Counted from the first letter of the stretch, positions 55,549 to 64,000 are shown. The stretch is 64,000 nt of DNA from Amycolatopsis australiensis (GCF_900119165.1 NZ_FPJG01000006.1:6262001-6326000), one strand, 5' to 3'. A program made the numbers and translations. Notes: generated by a model not told the origin, from the sequence alone.

Positions 55549-56025
55549 TTAGTTTGCGTCACGCAACAGTGCGCCGGAATCCGCTTCGTACGCTTTGACC
55601 GCTCCGGCGAACCGCTCGAAAGCGGCGATCGCGGCATCACGGGCGGCCGGGGCGAGCTGGGCCAGCACCGCCGCCAGCACGGCCCGCCGGTCGTGGTCGA
55701 CCCGCTCGACGAGCTGACGGCCCGCCGCGGTCGGCGCGAGCAGCGTCTCCCGCCGGTTCAGCGGGTTGGGGGCCTTTTCCAGCAGATTCAGCCCGACCAG
55801 CCGATCACACGCCCGGGTGACCGACGACGGGTTCAGCGCCAGTTCGCGCGCCACCTTGCCCATGGTGACCGGCGTCCGGTCGGCCACCACCCGCAGCGCG
55901 CGGAACTGGGTGAGAGTCAGCTGCTCGGTGTTCCGGCCGACGGTCGAGTCGGCGATCGTCACCATCGCCCGGAGGACGGACAGGGCCGCGTCGGTCCCGT
56001 CGTCCGCCTGCCACATTTGCGTCAC
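55549..56025 (-). CDS. MarR-family regulator
   Basis: 158 residues from GTG 56025 (ATG 56016 also possible). A winged helix (about 45-110) with TPVTMGKVARELALNPSSVTRACDRLVGLNLLEK and a wing RRETLLAPTAAG is flanked by dimerisation helices. A TACCAT -10 box at 56032-56037 is seven bases before the GTG, so the mRNA looks leaderless. A perfect palindrome TTGCGTCACGCAA overlaps its start, and an identical copy lies within its last codons (LLRDAN), upstream of the oxidoreductase. So MarR probably represses itself and the molybdoenzyme operon. Its ligand is unknown. Confidence 0.88.
   Translation of the reverse strand: MTQMWQADDGTDAALSVLRAMVTIADSTVGRNTEQLTLTQFRALRVVADRTPVTMGKVARELALNPSSVTRACDRLVGLNLLEKAPNPLNRRETLLAPTAAGRQLVERVDHDRRAVLAAVLAQLAPAARDAAIAAFERFAGAVKAYEADSGALLRDAN
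55554..55566. promoter_or_regulatory. MarR operator copy 1, inside the marR 3' end
   Basis: TTGCG-TCA-CGCAA (one preceding T also shared with copy 2). It encodes the last residues of MarR and lies 75 nt upstream of the oxidoreductase start, a good place to control that promoter. Confidence 0.75.
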
Positions 56026-56029
56026 GCAA
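56017..56029. promoter_or_regulatory. MarR operator copy 2, over the marR start
   Basis: Identical to copy 1. It covers the presumed transcription start and the GTG of the marR gene. Confidence 0.75.
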
Positions 56030-56105
56030 GTATGGTAGGGGCGGAAAGCGGGTACAGCGAATTCGTGGGCGCCGCCGGCGACCACGGAAGGAGGCATCCG
56101 CACCG

Positions 56106-56474
56106 GTGAAACCGGATCCCGGGCACGCCGACACCGCCGCCCTGCGCGACTACGTCGAGGCCGTCGCCGAACTGCTGCGCGTCGAACCGGCCGCTTCGTG
56201 GAGCGAGCACGGCAGTCCGTCGACCGCCTACATCGCGCTGGCCGACCGGTCGCCGCGGCACGCGGGCCGGCTCCTGATGCTGCAGTGGGCCGCCGACGCG
56301 GGATGGTGCCTGGCGCTGGAGCCCGAGGCGGCGGAAGAACCGACGGTGCTGGTCCGCTGGCCGGAACCGCGGCGGCCGCGGCCCGCCGTCGTGGCCCGGC
56401 GGGTCCGCGCGGCGCTCACCGAACTGGCACGGCCCGAGAAGAACACCGCGCGGTGCGGCCACCCGTCCGGGTGA
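56106..56474 (+). CDS. DUF6292 family protein
   Basis: 122 residues. YVEAVAELLRVEPAASWSEHGSPSTAYIALADRSPRHAGRLLMLQWAADAGWCLALEPE matches the DUF6292 family, small actinomycete proteins of unknown function. GTG 56106 follows AGGAGG by about ten bases. It is divergent from marR (80 nt apart), so the MarR site may influence it too. The TPP-enzyme gene begins 40 nt downstream, and the two could be cotranscribed. Confidence 0.8.
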   Translation: MKPDPGHADTAALRDYVEAVAELLRVEPAASWSEHGSPSTAYIALADRSPRHAGRLLMLQWAADAGWCLALEPEAAEEPTVLVRWPEPRRPRPAVVARRVRAALTELARPEKNTARCGHPSG

Positions 56475-56514
56475 AGCCCGCCGCGGAGGTTCCGGAACGG
56501 CAAAGGGAGTACTC

Positions 56515-58308
56515 ATGGCTCAGACGGTCGGCGACTACCTGCTCCAGCGCTTGCGCGAGTGGGGGGTCGAGCAGGTCTTCGCCTACCCGGGCGACGGGAT
56601 CAACGGCATCGTCGCCTCGTTCGGCAAGGCGGACAACCAGCCGCGGTTCGTGCAAGCGCGGCACGAGGAGATGGCCGCCTTTTCGGCGGTCGGCTACGCG
56701 AAGTTCAGCGGCAAGGTCGGCGTCTGCATGGCCACCTCCGGCCCGGGCGCGATCCACCTGCTCAACGGGCTCTACGACGCGAAGCTCGACCACGTCCCGG
56801 TGGTGGCGATCGTCGGGCAGACCGCGCGCAGCGCGATGGGCGGCAGCTACCAGCAGGAAATCGACCTGCAGGCGCTCTACAAGGACGTCGCGAGCGAATA
56901 CCTCGTCGAGGTCAACGTCGCCGAGCAGCTGCCGAACGCGCTCGACCGCGCCATCCGCACGGCCGAGTCCTCCCGCTGCCCGACCGCGCTGATCATCCCC
57001 GCCGACCTGCAGGAGGAGCCGTATTCGGCACCCCAGCACGCGTTCAAGCAGGTGCCCTCGAGCAAGCCGAGCACGTCGTGGCCGAACCCGGTCCCGCCCG
57101 AGCCGGACCTCGACGCGGCGGCCGAGGTGCTCAACGCCGGCGAGAAGGTCGCCATCCTGGTCGGCCAGGGCGCGCGCGGCGCCGCCGAAGAGGTCCGGCA
57201 GGTCGCCGAGGTCACCGGCGCCGGCGTCGCGAAGGCGCTGCTCGGCAAGGACGTCCTGTCCGACGAGCTGCCGTACGTCACCGGCGCGATCGGGCTGCTC
57301 GGGACGCGTCCCAGCTACGAGCTGATGCGCGACTGCGACACGCTGCTCATCGTCGGGTCGAACTTCCCGTACAGCCAGTTCCTGCCGGACTTCGGCCAGG
57401 CGCGGGCGGTGCAGATCGACCTGGACGGCAAGTTCATCGGGATGCGCTACCCCACCGAGGTCAACCTCGTCGGGGACAGCGCGGCCACGCTGCGCGCGCT
57501 GCTGCCGCGGCTGACGAGCAAGCCGGACCGCTCCTGGCGCGAGACGATCGAGAAGAACGTCGCGTCGTGGTGGGAGACCGTCGACAAGGAAGCCGCCGTC
57601 GACGCCGATCCGGTGAACCCGATGGCCGTCGTGTCCGAGCTGTCCAAGCGGATCCCGGAAAACGCCATCGTCACCGCGGACTCGGGGTCCTCGACCAACT
57701 GGTACGCCCGCAACCTGCGCATCCGCGGCGAGATCCGCGGGTCGCTGTCGGGCACGCTGGCGACCATGGGCCCGGGCGTGCCGTACGCGATCGGCGCCAA
57801 GTTCGCCCACCCCGACCGGCCGGTGATCGCCCTGGTCGGCGACGGCGCCATGCAGATGAACGGCCTCGCCGAGCTGATCACCGTCGCCCGCTACCACACG
57901 CTGTGGAGCGACCCGCGCTGCGTGATCTGCGTGTTCCACAACAACGACCTGAACCAGGTCACGTGGGAGCTGCGCGCGATGGGCGGCGCGCCGAAGTTCG
58001 AAGAGTCCCAGAGCCTGCCCGACGTCGACTACGCCGGCTTCGCGCTTTCGCTCGGGCTCACCGCGGTCACCGTCGACAAGCCCGGCCAGCTCGCCGCGGC
58101 GTGGGACACCGCGCTCACCGCGGGCAAGCCGGCCGTGCTCGACGTCCGCTGCGACCCGGAGGTGCCGCCGATCCCGCCGCACGCGACGTTCGAGCAGGTC
58201 AAGTCGGCGACCGAGGCCGTGCTCAAGGGCGACCCCGACGCGCTGCACCTCGTCGCCCAGGGCGTGAAGACGAAGATCCAGGAGTTCCTGCCGGGCGGGA
58301 AGAGCTGA
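56515..58308 (+). CDS. Thiamine-pyrophosphate enzyme, pyruvate oxidase/acetolactate synthase type
   Basis: 597 residues with the full three-domain layout: N-terminal PYR domain with catalytic Glu in RHEEMAAFSAVGYAKFSG, central domain, C-terminal PP domain with GDGAMQMNGLAELITVARYHT and the closing FHNNDLNQVTWE (GDG...N TPP-binding motif). The C-terminal tail without a membrane anchor and the FAYPGDGINGIVASF start fit pyruvate-oxidase-like PoxB proteins of actinomycetes more than biosynthetic acetolactate synthase. GGGAG precedes the ATG. It overlaps the enolase-superfamily gene by one base, so the operon probably handles pyruvate or a sugar acid. Cofactor and product not proven. Confidence 0.88.
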   Translation: MAQTVGDYLLQRLREWGVEQVFAYPGDGINGIVASFGKADNQPRFVQARHEEMAAFSAVGYAKFSGKVGVCMATSGPGAIHLLNGLYDAKLDHVPVVAIVGQTARSAMGGSYQQEIDLQALYKDVASEYLVEVNVAEQLPNALDRAIRTAESSRCPTALIIPADLQEEPYSAPQHAFKQVPSSKPSTSWPNPVPPEPDLDAAAEVLNAGEKVAILVGQGARGAAEEVRQVAEVTGAGVAKALLGKDVLSDELPYVTGAIGLLGTRPSYELMRDCDTLLIVGSNFPYSQFLPDFGQARAVQIDLDGKFIGMRYPTEVNLVGDSAATLRALLPRLTSKPDRSWRETIEKNVASWWETVDKEAAVDADPVNPMAVVSELSKRIPENAIVTADSGSSTNWYARNLRIRGEIRGSLSGTLATMGPGVPYAIGAKFAHPDRPVIALVGDGAMQMNGLAELITVARYHTLWSDPRCVICVFHNNDLNQVTWELRAMGGAPKFEESQSLPDVDYAGFALSLGLTAVTVDKPGQLAAAWDTALTAGKPAVLDVRCDPEVPPIPPHATFEQVKSATEAVLKGDPDALHLVAQGVKTKIQEFLPGGKS

Positions 58309-59408
58309 TGACGAGACAGCCGCCGCTCGTCGAGCGGGTCGGCGCCCGGGCCTACCGGGTGCCGACCCCGGGACCCGAGGCCGACGGGACCCTGGCCTGG
58401 GACGCGACCACGATCGTCGTGGTGCGGGCCGACGCGGGCGAGGTCTCCGGCCTGGGCTGGACGTACGCCGACGAGGCGTGCGTCCCGCTGATCGAGGGCA
58501 AGCTCGCCGAGGTCGTCCGGGGGCGGCCGCTGTGCGACGTCCCGGCGGCGTGGACGGCGATGCAGCGGGCGATCCGGAACCTGGGCCGGGCGGGGCTGGT
58601 GTCGTGCGCGCTGTCGGCCGTCGACGTCGCGCTGTGGGACGCCGCGGCGCGGTGGCTGGACCTGCCGGTCAGCCGCCTGCTCGGGCGCGTACACGAAAGT
58701 GTGGACGTCTACGGCAGCGGCGGGTTCACGACGTTGTCCGAAGGCGAGCTGGCCGCCCAGCTCGACCACTGGGTGCGCCGGCAGCGCCTGCCGCGGGTGA
58801 AGATCAAGATCGGCGAGTCGTGGGGCACCCGTGTGGAGCGCGACCTCGAGCGCGTGCGGCTGACCCGCGACAAGGTCGGCGACGACGTCGAGGTGTTCGT
58901 CGACGCGAACGGCGCCTACTCGGCCGGCCAGGCCCGGCGGGTCGCCGAGCGGCTGCTGGAGTGGGGCGTCACCTGGTTCGAGGAACCGGTGTCCAGCGAC
59001 GACCTGGCCGGGCTGGCGGGGGCCCGCTTCCCCGGCGGCCCGGACATCGCGGCCGGCGAGTACGGCTACGACCTGCCCGCGTTCGCGCGCCTGCTCCCGG
59101 TGGTGGACTGCCTGCAGGTGGACGTCACCCGCTGCGGCGGCTTCACGGAGTGGCGGCGGGCGGCCGCACTGGCGGCGGCGGCCGGCCGGGACGTCTCGGC
59201 GCACTGCGCCCCGAACCTGTCGGCGCACGCGGCGGTGGCGACGCCGAACTTCCGCCACATCGAGTGGTTCGCCGACCACGACCGCATCGAGCGCCGCTTC
59301 TTCGACGGCTGCCTCGACCCGGCGGGCGGAACGGTGACCCCGTCGCTGGCCCAGCCGGGCCACGGCCTGACCTTCCGCGCCGGCGCCGCGGCCGAGTACG
59401 CACTCTGA
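58308..59408 (+). CDS. Enolase-superfamily enzyme (mandelate-racemase/muconate-cycloisomerase-like)
   Basis: 366 residues. An N-terminal capping domain and a barrel with KIKIG (Lys-x-Lys base pair), VDANGAY (metal Asp), FEEP (metal Glu), AGEYGYD (third metal ligand) and AHCAPNLSAH. These are the hallmark of sugar-acid dehydratases, racemases or cycloisomerases. No single specificity residue lets me name the reaction; dehydration of an aldonic acid would suit the neighbouring TPP enzyme and lactate-dehydrogenase-type oxidoreductase. ATG overlaps the previous stop by one base. The FAD/Fe-S gene follows after 12 nt with a strong ribosome site. Confidence 0.85.
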   Translation: MTRQPPLVERVGARAYRVPTPGPEADGTLAWDATTIVVVRADAGEVSGLGWTYADEACVPLIEGKLAEVVRGRPLCDVPAAWTAMQRAIRNLGRAGLVSCALSAVDVALWDAAARWLDLPVSRLLGRVHESVDVYGSGGFTTLSEGELAAQLDHWVRRQRLPRVKIKIGESWGTRVERDLERVRLTRDKVGDDVEVFVDANGAYSAGQARRVAERLLEWGVTWFEEPVSSDDLAGLAGARFPGGPDIAAGEYGYDLPAFARLLPVVDCLQVDVTRCGGFTEWRRAAALAAAAGRDVSAHCAPNLSAHAAVATPNFRHIEWFADHDRIERRFFDGCLDPAGGTVTPSLAQPGHGLTFRAGAAAEYAL

Positions 59409-59420
59409 AGGAGGATCGCG

Positions 59421-62400
59421 ATGGGAACCGTCCAGCTCCCCGACCCCGTGGTGCACCATCCCGCCCACGAAGACCTCGACGTCGGCGCCCTCGCCGCCGC
59501 CCTCCGGGAGCGCGTCCGCGGTGAAGTGCGCTTCGACCGCGGGACGCGCGCCGCCTACTCGACCGACGCGTCCAACTTCCGGCAGCTGCCGATCGGGGTC
59601 GTCGTGCCCCGCACTCCGGACGACGCCGTCGCCGCCGTCGGCGTCGCGCGCGAGTTCGGGGCGCCGATCCTCTCGCGCGGGGGCGGGACCAGCCTCGCCG
59701 GGCAGTGCACCAACACCGCCGTCGTGCTCGACTTCTCCAAGTACTGCACCGAACTCGAGTCGGTCGACGCCGAGGCGCGCACCTGCGTCGTGCAGCCCGG
59801 GATCGTGCTCGACGAGCTGAACCGGCAGCTCGCCGACACCGGCCTGCGGTTCGGGCCGGAACCCGCGACGCACATGAACTGCACGCTCGGCGGGATGATC
59901 GGCAACAACTCCTGCGGCGCCACCGCCCAGCGCACCGGCAAGGTCGTCGACAACATCCGGCGGCTGGAGGTCGTCACCTACGACGGCACCCGGTTCTGGT
60001 GCGGGGAAACCACCGACGAGGAGTACGCCGAGATCGAACGCCACGGCGACAAGCGGGCGGCGATCTACCGGCAGCTGCGGCAGCTGCGCGACACCTACGC
60101 CGACGAGATCCGCCGCCGCTACCCGGACATCCCGCGGCGCGTGTCCGGCTACAACCTCGACTCCCTGCTGCCGGAGCACGACTTCGACGTCGCCGGGCTG
60201 CTCGTCGGCAGCGAGTCCACTTTGGTCACCGTGCTGCGGGCCGAGCTGGAGCTCGTCCCGGTGCTGCCCGAGCGGACGCTCGTGGTCCTCGGCTACCCCG
60301 ACATCGCGAAGGCCGCCGACGCGGTGCCGTCGATCCTCCCGCACGAGCCGGTCGCCCTCGAAGGCGTCGACCACAAGCTGATCCGCGACCAGCAGATCAA
60401 GGCCATGAACCCGCAGGCGCTGCAGGAAATGCCCGAAGGCCGCGCGTTCCTGATGGTGCAGTTCGCCGCGAAGACGCACGACGAGGCCGAACGTCAGGCG
60501 CATAGGATGCTCGACGCTCTCCACGACACCGAGCACGAAGCCGACGTCGCGTTCCTCGACGATCCCGAGCGCGAGCACGAGCTGTGGCAGGTCCGCGAAG
60601 CCGGCCTCGGGGCCACCGCGCACCTGCCGGGACGGCGTGACACGTTCGAAGGCTGGGAGGACTCCGCCGTCGCGCCCGAGCGGCTCGGCGAGTACCTGCG
60701 GAAACTGTCGAAGCTGTACGAAGAATTCGGCTACGCCAGCGACACCGGCCCGAGCCTTTACGGCCACTTCGGCCAGGGCTGCGTGCACACGCGCATCCCG
60801 TTCGACCTGTACTCCGCCGACGGCGTCGCCACCTACCGCCGGTTCATGGAGCGCGCCGCCGACCTCGTCGCCGAGCTGGGTGGCTCCTTCTCCGGCGAGC
60901 ACGGCGACGGGCAGTCCCGCGGCGAGCTGCTGCCGAAGATGTTCGGCGAGGACATCGTGACCGCGTTCGGCAGGCTCAAGGCCGTCTTCGACCCCGGGAA
61001 CCGGATGAACCCGGGCAAGGTCGTCGCGCCCGCGCGGCTCGACGAGCACCTGCGCCTCGGCGCGGACTGGACGCCGGCCGACCCGCAGGGCCTGCACTTC
61101 CGGTTCCCCGACGACGGCGGCTCGTTCGCCCAGGCCGCCAACCGCTGCGTCGGCGTCGGCCGGTGCCGCCAGCACACCACCAGCGGCGGGCAGGTCATGT
61201 GCCCGTCGTACCAGGTGACCGGCGAGGAGGAGCACTCGACGCGCGGCCGGGCGCGGCTGCTGTTCGAGATGCTCGACGGCCACGGCGACAGCCCGGTCGG
61301 GGACGGCTGGCGCTCCACCGACGTGCGCGAGGCGCTGGACCTCTGCCTGGCCTGCAAGGGCTGCAAGACCGACTGCCCGGCCAATGTGGACATGGCGACC
61401 TACAAGGCGGAGTTCCTTTCCCACCACTACGAAGGCCGGCCGTGGCGGCGGCCGCGGTCGGACTTCACGATGGGCTGGCTCCCGGCGTTCGCCCAGGTCG
61501 TGGGCAGGCTGCGGGCCGGCCGCGTGGTCAACGCCCTCACGCACGCGCCCGGGTTGTCCCGGCTGGCCACGCGCGCGGCCGGCGTCGAAGACCGCGAGAT
61601 CCCGATGTTCGCCGGGGAAACGCTGCAGCAGTGGTTCGCCCGCCGCGGGCCGGCCGGCACCGGGGCGCGCGGCACGGTGCTGCTGTGGCCGGACACGTTC
61701 ACCAACACGTTCCACCCGCACATCGGGCAGGCCGCGGTCCGGCTGATGGAGGACGCCGGCTGGCGGGTGACGATGCCGGCGGGCCCGGTCTGCTGCGCGC
61801 TGACCTGGATCTCCACCGGCCAGCTGAAGCTCGCCAAGAACATCCTGGCGCGCACGGTCCGCGAGCTGGCCCCGCACCTGCACGAGGGCGGGCTGGTCGT
61901 CGGGCTGGAACCCAGCTGCACGGCGGTGTTCCGGTCGGACGCGTTCGAGCTGTTCCCGGGCGACCAGGACGTCCGGCGGCTGCGCGCGCAGACGGTCACC
62001 CTCGCGGAGCTGCTGACCGAGCACTCCCCCGGCTACCGGCCGCCGCGCCTGGACGCGAAGGCGATCGCCCAGGTGCACTGCCACCAGCACGCGGTCATGG
62101 GCTGGGACGCGGACCGCAAGCTGTTGCAGGCGGCGGGAGTGGACGCCGAGCGGCTGGACTCGGGGTGCTGCGGGCTGGCGGGCAACTTCGGGTTCGAGAA
62201 GGGACATCTGGAGGTTTCGAAGGCGTGCGCGGAGCGGGTGCTGCTGCCGCGCGTGCGATCGGCGCCGGCGGACACGGCGGTGCTGGCCGACGGGTTCAGC
62301 TGCCGAACCCAGCTGCACGAGCTGGACAGCGGCGGCCGCGAAGGCAAGCACCTGGCGGAACTGCTGGCGGCAGGGCTCGAGAGGCCGGAGGAAACGCCAC

Positions 62401-62486
62401 GCCGCAGGCGACGGGCATTGGCCCCGGCCCTCGCGGTAGCCGCGGCGGCGGGACTGGTGTGGGCACGCCGGCGGGCCGGTCGATGA
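59421..62486 (+). CDS. FAD-binding and Fe-S oxidoreductase (D-lactate/glycolate dehydrogenase type, fused)
   Basis: 1021 residues. Residues 45-265 are a FAD_binding_4 domain (PILSRGGGTSLAGQ), 270-540 the FAD-oxidase C domain, about 560-680 a ferredoxin-like part with CVGVGRC and CLACKGCKTDCP (4Fe-4S), and 690-985 two CCG domains (CCALTWIS, GCCGLAGNFGFEKGHLEVS). A short basic/hydrophobic tail follows (AVAAAAGLVWARRRAGR), possibly membrane contact. The fusion of flavin and iron-sulfur parts is that of the D-2-hydroxyacid dehydrogenase family. It would oxidise lactate or a related acid and pass electrons to the chain. AAGGAGG precedes the ATG. Confidence 0.9.
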   Translation: MGTVQLPDPVVHHPAHEDLDVGALAAALRERVRGEVRFDRGTRAAYSTDASNFRQLPIGVVVPRTPDDAVAAVGVAREFGAPILSRGGGTSLAGQCTNTAVVLDFSKYCTELESVDAEARTCVVQPGIVLDELNRQLADTGLRFGPEPATHMNCTLGGMIGNNSCGATAQRTGKVVDNIRRLEVVTYDGTRFWCGETTDEEYAEIERHGDKRAAIYRQLRQLRDTYADEIRRRYPDIPRRVSGYNLDSLLPEHDFDVAGLLVGSESTLVTVLRAELELVPVLPERTLVVLGYPDIAKAADAVPSILPHEPVALEGVDHKLIRDQQIKAMNPQALQEMPEGRAFLMVQFAAKTHDEAERQAHRMLDALHDTEHEADVAFLDDPEREHELWQVREAGLGATAHLPGRRDTFEGWEDSAVAPERLGEYLRKLSKLYEEFGYASDTGPSLYGHFGQGCVHTRIPFDLYSADGVATYRRFMERAADLVAELGGSFSGEHGDGQSRGELLPKMFGEDIVTAFGRLKAVFDPGNRMNPGKVVAPARLDEHLRLGADWTPADPQGLHFRFPDDGGSFAQAANRCVGVGRCRQHTTSGGQVMCPSYQVTGEEEHSTRGRARLLFEMLDGHGDSPVGDGWRSTDVREALDLCLACKGCKTDCPANVDMATYKAEFLSHHYEGRPWRRPRSDFTMGWLPAFAQVVGRLRAGRVVNALTHAPGLSRLATRAAGVEDREIPMFAGETLQQWFARRGPAGTGARGTVLLWPDTFTNTFHPHIGQAAVRLMEDAGWRVTMPAGPVCCALTWISTGQLKLAKNILARTVRELAPHLHEGGLVVGLEPSCTAVFRSDAFELFPGDQDVRRLRAQTVTLAELLTEHSPGYRPPRLDAKAIAQVHCHQHAVMGWDADRKLLQAAGVDAERLDSGCCGLAGNFGFEKGHLEVSKACAERVLLPRVRSAPADTAVLADGFSCRTQLHELDSGGREGKHLAELLAAGLERPEETPRRRRRALAPALAVAAAAGLVWARRRAGR

Positions 62487-62908
62487 CGCGCCGACGGAGA
62501 ATTGAGCGCGGCCGCACCGCACGCCGCGCCGCCCAAGCCCGCCGAGCCGCCGCATCCGCCCGCGGCGCCAGCGAAGCAGCCCACGCGGCGAAACAGGTTG
62601 CCCGGGCCCGTCTGGTCTGGGCCGCCGGCTTGCTCGTTGCCGCGCGGTTCCTCCCCGTGCCGCGAAAAGTCGTTCTCCTCCTCGCCGGCCGCCATCTCCT
62701 GCAGGCCGCCGCCGCGCTGCGGTGGCCTGCGGGTCTTGTCGCCCGGTGGGGCTGGTCCGCCGATGCCGCCCACAGCGCCAGCATGCTCGCGCTGGCCGCC
62801 GTCTCCCGGCGGTGGCGGGCCGCGGCGCTGGCCAACGCCGCGGTCGCGGCGGCCTGGGCCCGGGCGGCCCGGCCTCGCGCGGGCGCATCCCCCAGTCCCG
62901 GCAGCTGA
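62483..62908 (+). CDS. Small Arg/Ala-rich membrane protein
   Basis: 141 residues. The first 40 residues are strongly basic (Arg/Ala repeats), then two or three hydrophobic helices (LVWAAGLLVAARFLPV, VVLLLAGRHLLQAAAAL, ALAAVSRRWRAAALANAAVAAAW). No family recognised. ATG overlaps the previous stop by 4 nt (ATGA), so coupled to the Fe-S oxidoreductase. A role as membrane tether or accessory is possible. Translation is likely because of the overlap and the gene order, but sequence composition alone would not prove it. Confidence 0.7.
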   Translation: MTRRRRIERGRTARRAAQARRAAASARGASEAAHAAKQVARARLVWAAGLLVAARFLPVPRKVVLLLAGRHLLQAAAALRWPAGLVARWGWSADAAHSASMLALAAVSRRWRAAALANAAVAAAWARAARPRAGASPSPGS

Positions 62909-62919
62909 TCGGAGGTTTC

Positions 62920-63930
62920 ATGTCCAGCAACCAGAACCAGGTCGTCGTCGTGACCGGGGCCAGCGGCGGGATCGGGCGCGCCGTCGCGCGGGCTTTCGGC
63001 GCGCGGCATGCCCGTGTCGCCCTGCTCGCCCGCGGGGAACAGGGCCTCAGCGCCGCCGCCGCGGACATCACCCGTGCCGGCGGGACCGCGCTCGAAATCC
63101 CCACCGACGTCGCCGACTTCGCGCAGGTCGACGCCGCCGCCGAGCGGGCCGAGAAAGAGCTCGGGCCCATCGACGTCTGGGTCAACGTCGCCTTCACCTC
63201 GGTGTTCGCGCCGTTCATCGAGATCGAGCCGGACGAGTTCCGCCGCGTCACCGAGGTCAGCTACCTCGGCTACGTCCACGGCACGATGGCCGCGCTGCGG
63301 CGGATGAAGCCCCGCGACCGCGGCACGATCGTGCAGGTCGGCTCGGCCCTCGCCTACCGCGGGATTCCGCTGCAGAGCGCCTACTGCGGCGCCAAGCACG
63401 CCATCCAGGGCTTCAACGAGGCGCTGCGCTGCGAGCTGCTGCACGAGGGCAGCCACGTCCGGACGACGATGGTGCAGATGCCCGCCGTCAACACGCCGCA
63501 GTTCTCCTGGGTGCTGTCCAAGCTGCCGCGCCACGCGCAGCCGGTGCCGCCGATCTACCAGCCCGAGGTCGCCGCCCGCGCGGTCCTGTACGCCGCCGAC
63601 CATCCGCGGCGGCGCGAGTACTGGGTCGGCGGCAGCACGGTCGGCACGCTCGTCGCGAACGCCGTCGCCCCCGGGATCCTGGACCGCTACCTCGCGCGGA
63701 CCGGCTACAAGTCGCAGCAGACCGGCGAACCCAAGCCGCCCGCCCAGCCGGCGAACCTGTGGGCGCCCGCCGACCGCGATCGCGACTTCGGCGCGCACGG
63801 CGAGTTCGACGACCAGTCCACCCCGCGCAGCTTCCAGCTGTGGGCGAGCCGGCACCACGGCCTGCTCGCCGCCGGCGGCAGCGCGCTCGCCGCGACGGCG
63901 CTGGCGGTGTGGCGCCGAGCCCGGTCATGA
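62920..63930 (+). CDS. SDR family oxidoreductase with C-terminal membrane anchor
   Basis: 336 residues. Rossmann fold with TGASGGIG at residue 12, catalytic YCGAK (YxxxK) near 150 and an NVAFTS strand in place of the more usual NNA. After about residue 250 a Pro-rich linker leads to a hydrophobic C-terminal helix (HHGLLAAGGSALAATALAVW), so it may be membrane-attached like other actinomycete long-tail SDRs. GGAGG precedes the ATG. A redox step on a lipid or sugar alcohol is plausible; substrate unknown. The GH15-like gene starts inside its end (ATGA). Confidence 0.88.
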   Translation: MSSNQNQVVVVTGASGGIGRAVARAFGARHARVALLARGEQGLSAAAADITRAGGTALEIPTDVADFAQVDAAAERAEKELGPIDVWVNVAFTSVFAPFIEIEPDEFRRVTEVSYLGYVHGTMAALRRMKPRDRGTIVQVGSALAYRGIPLQSAYCGAKHAIQGFNEALRCELLHEGSHVRTTMVQMPAVNTPQFSWVLSKLPRHAQPVPPIYQPEVAARAVLYAADHPRRREYWVGGSTVGTLVANAVAPGILDRYLARTGYKSQQTGEPKPPAQPANLWAPADRDRDFGAHGEFDDQSTPRSFQLWASRHHGLLAAGGSALAATALAVWRRARS

Positions 63931-64000
63931 GCGGCTTCGTCCCGCACGTCCTGCGCGAGTACGCCCTGCTGGCCGACGGCGAACGCGGCGCGTTGTGCGG
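63927..64000 (+). CDS. GH15-family glycosidase, 5' end only
   Basis: ATG 63927 overlaps the SDR stop by 4 nt. The 24 visible residues, MSGFVPHVLREYALLADGER and then GALCG, match the start of actinobacterial GH15 glucoamylase/trehalase-like proteins (compare IEDYALLGDLHTAALL of the complete copy at 25924). The rest lies outside the window. It is the second GH15 gene here. Confidence 0.65.
   Translation, partial: MSGFVPHVLREYALLADGERGALC

Noticed and set aside
58029..63251. A 1740-residue open frame on the minus strand
   Set aside because: It is antisense to four well-supported genes. It has no domain, is Arg/Gly/Ala/Val-biased and arises from the extreme GC content at third codon positions.

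Overview
The window is very GC-rich actinomycete DNA. Codon third positions are strongly G/C, GTG starts and leaderless-looking promoters are common, genes often overlap by 1 to 4 bases, and the gene families (mycothiol-type DinB proteins, DUF1707, DUF6292, DUF6098, MAB_1171c, ECF42 sigma with a DGPF partner, DasR-like regulation) fit the Pseudonocardiaceae. Amycolatopsis is my best guess. I see no tRNA, rRNA, CRISPR array, phage core or intact insertion sequence.

Layout. 1-4350: a secreted esterase with a lectin tail (cut by the window start), its FCD-type GntR regulator, a decayed beta-helix/lectin gene, a tandem repeat and a small hypothetical gene. 4435-5911: an ArsR / SRPBCC / DinB operon with a doubled operator. 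5923-11318: DUF1707 membrane protein, an OmpR-type two-component system, a DUF998 membrane protein and an EamA-glycosyltransferase fusion. 11315-14915: secreted hydrolase and MFS transporter, divergent from a PaaX-type regulator. 14930-15850: a long G/C-rich repeat array and apparently empty DNA, then a UBP zinc-finger protein. 16342-20768: a large TPR-CHAT protease followed 35 nt later by a 252-residue protein that looks to me like a bacterial gasdermin. This is the most interesting unit in the window.

20879-31564: two lipoproteins, a TetR/metallo-beta-lactamase-fold pair sharing a perfect dyad, a TetR remnant, a glucose dehydrogenase-like enzyme coupled to a GH15 trehalase-like enzyme, a large secreted glycosidase behind a LacI-type operator, and a GNAT enzyme. 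31676-36412: a LysR gene, a secreted protein, and an XRE / ImmA-like / MAB_1171c set with an unreported divergent 44-residue membrane peptide that has its own good promoter. 36428-38471 is a graveyard: fragments of ligJ, ligI and vanZ fused at a deletion point, then a serine hydrolase with a one-base frameshift. 38687-41128: carboxymuconolactone-decarboxylase-like protein, ECF42 sigma factor and DGPF protein.

41284-48060 is a chitin/chitooligosaccharide cluster: a secreted GH16-type enzyme with a chitin-binding CBM5/12 tail behind a DasR-type palindrome, a sugar ABC importer without its own ATPase (expected to borrow a shared MsiK-type ATPase), a cytoplasmic GH20 hexosaminidase and a HutC/DasR-like GntR regulator. 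48341-52588: a large secreted Cys-rich protein, an LtrA membrane protein and a DUF6098 protein. 52616-56474: a molybdopterin oxidoreductase without N-terminal Fe-S cysteines, its small partner, and a MarR regulator whose 13-bp palindrome occurs both at its own start and inside its last codons. 56515-64000: a same-strand run of pyruvate-oxidase-like TPP enzyme, enolase-superfamily enzyme, FAD/Fe-S oxidoreductase, small membrane protein, SDR and the beginning of a GH15 enzyme, probably one central-carbon or stress operon.
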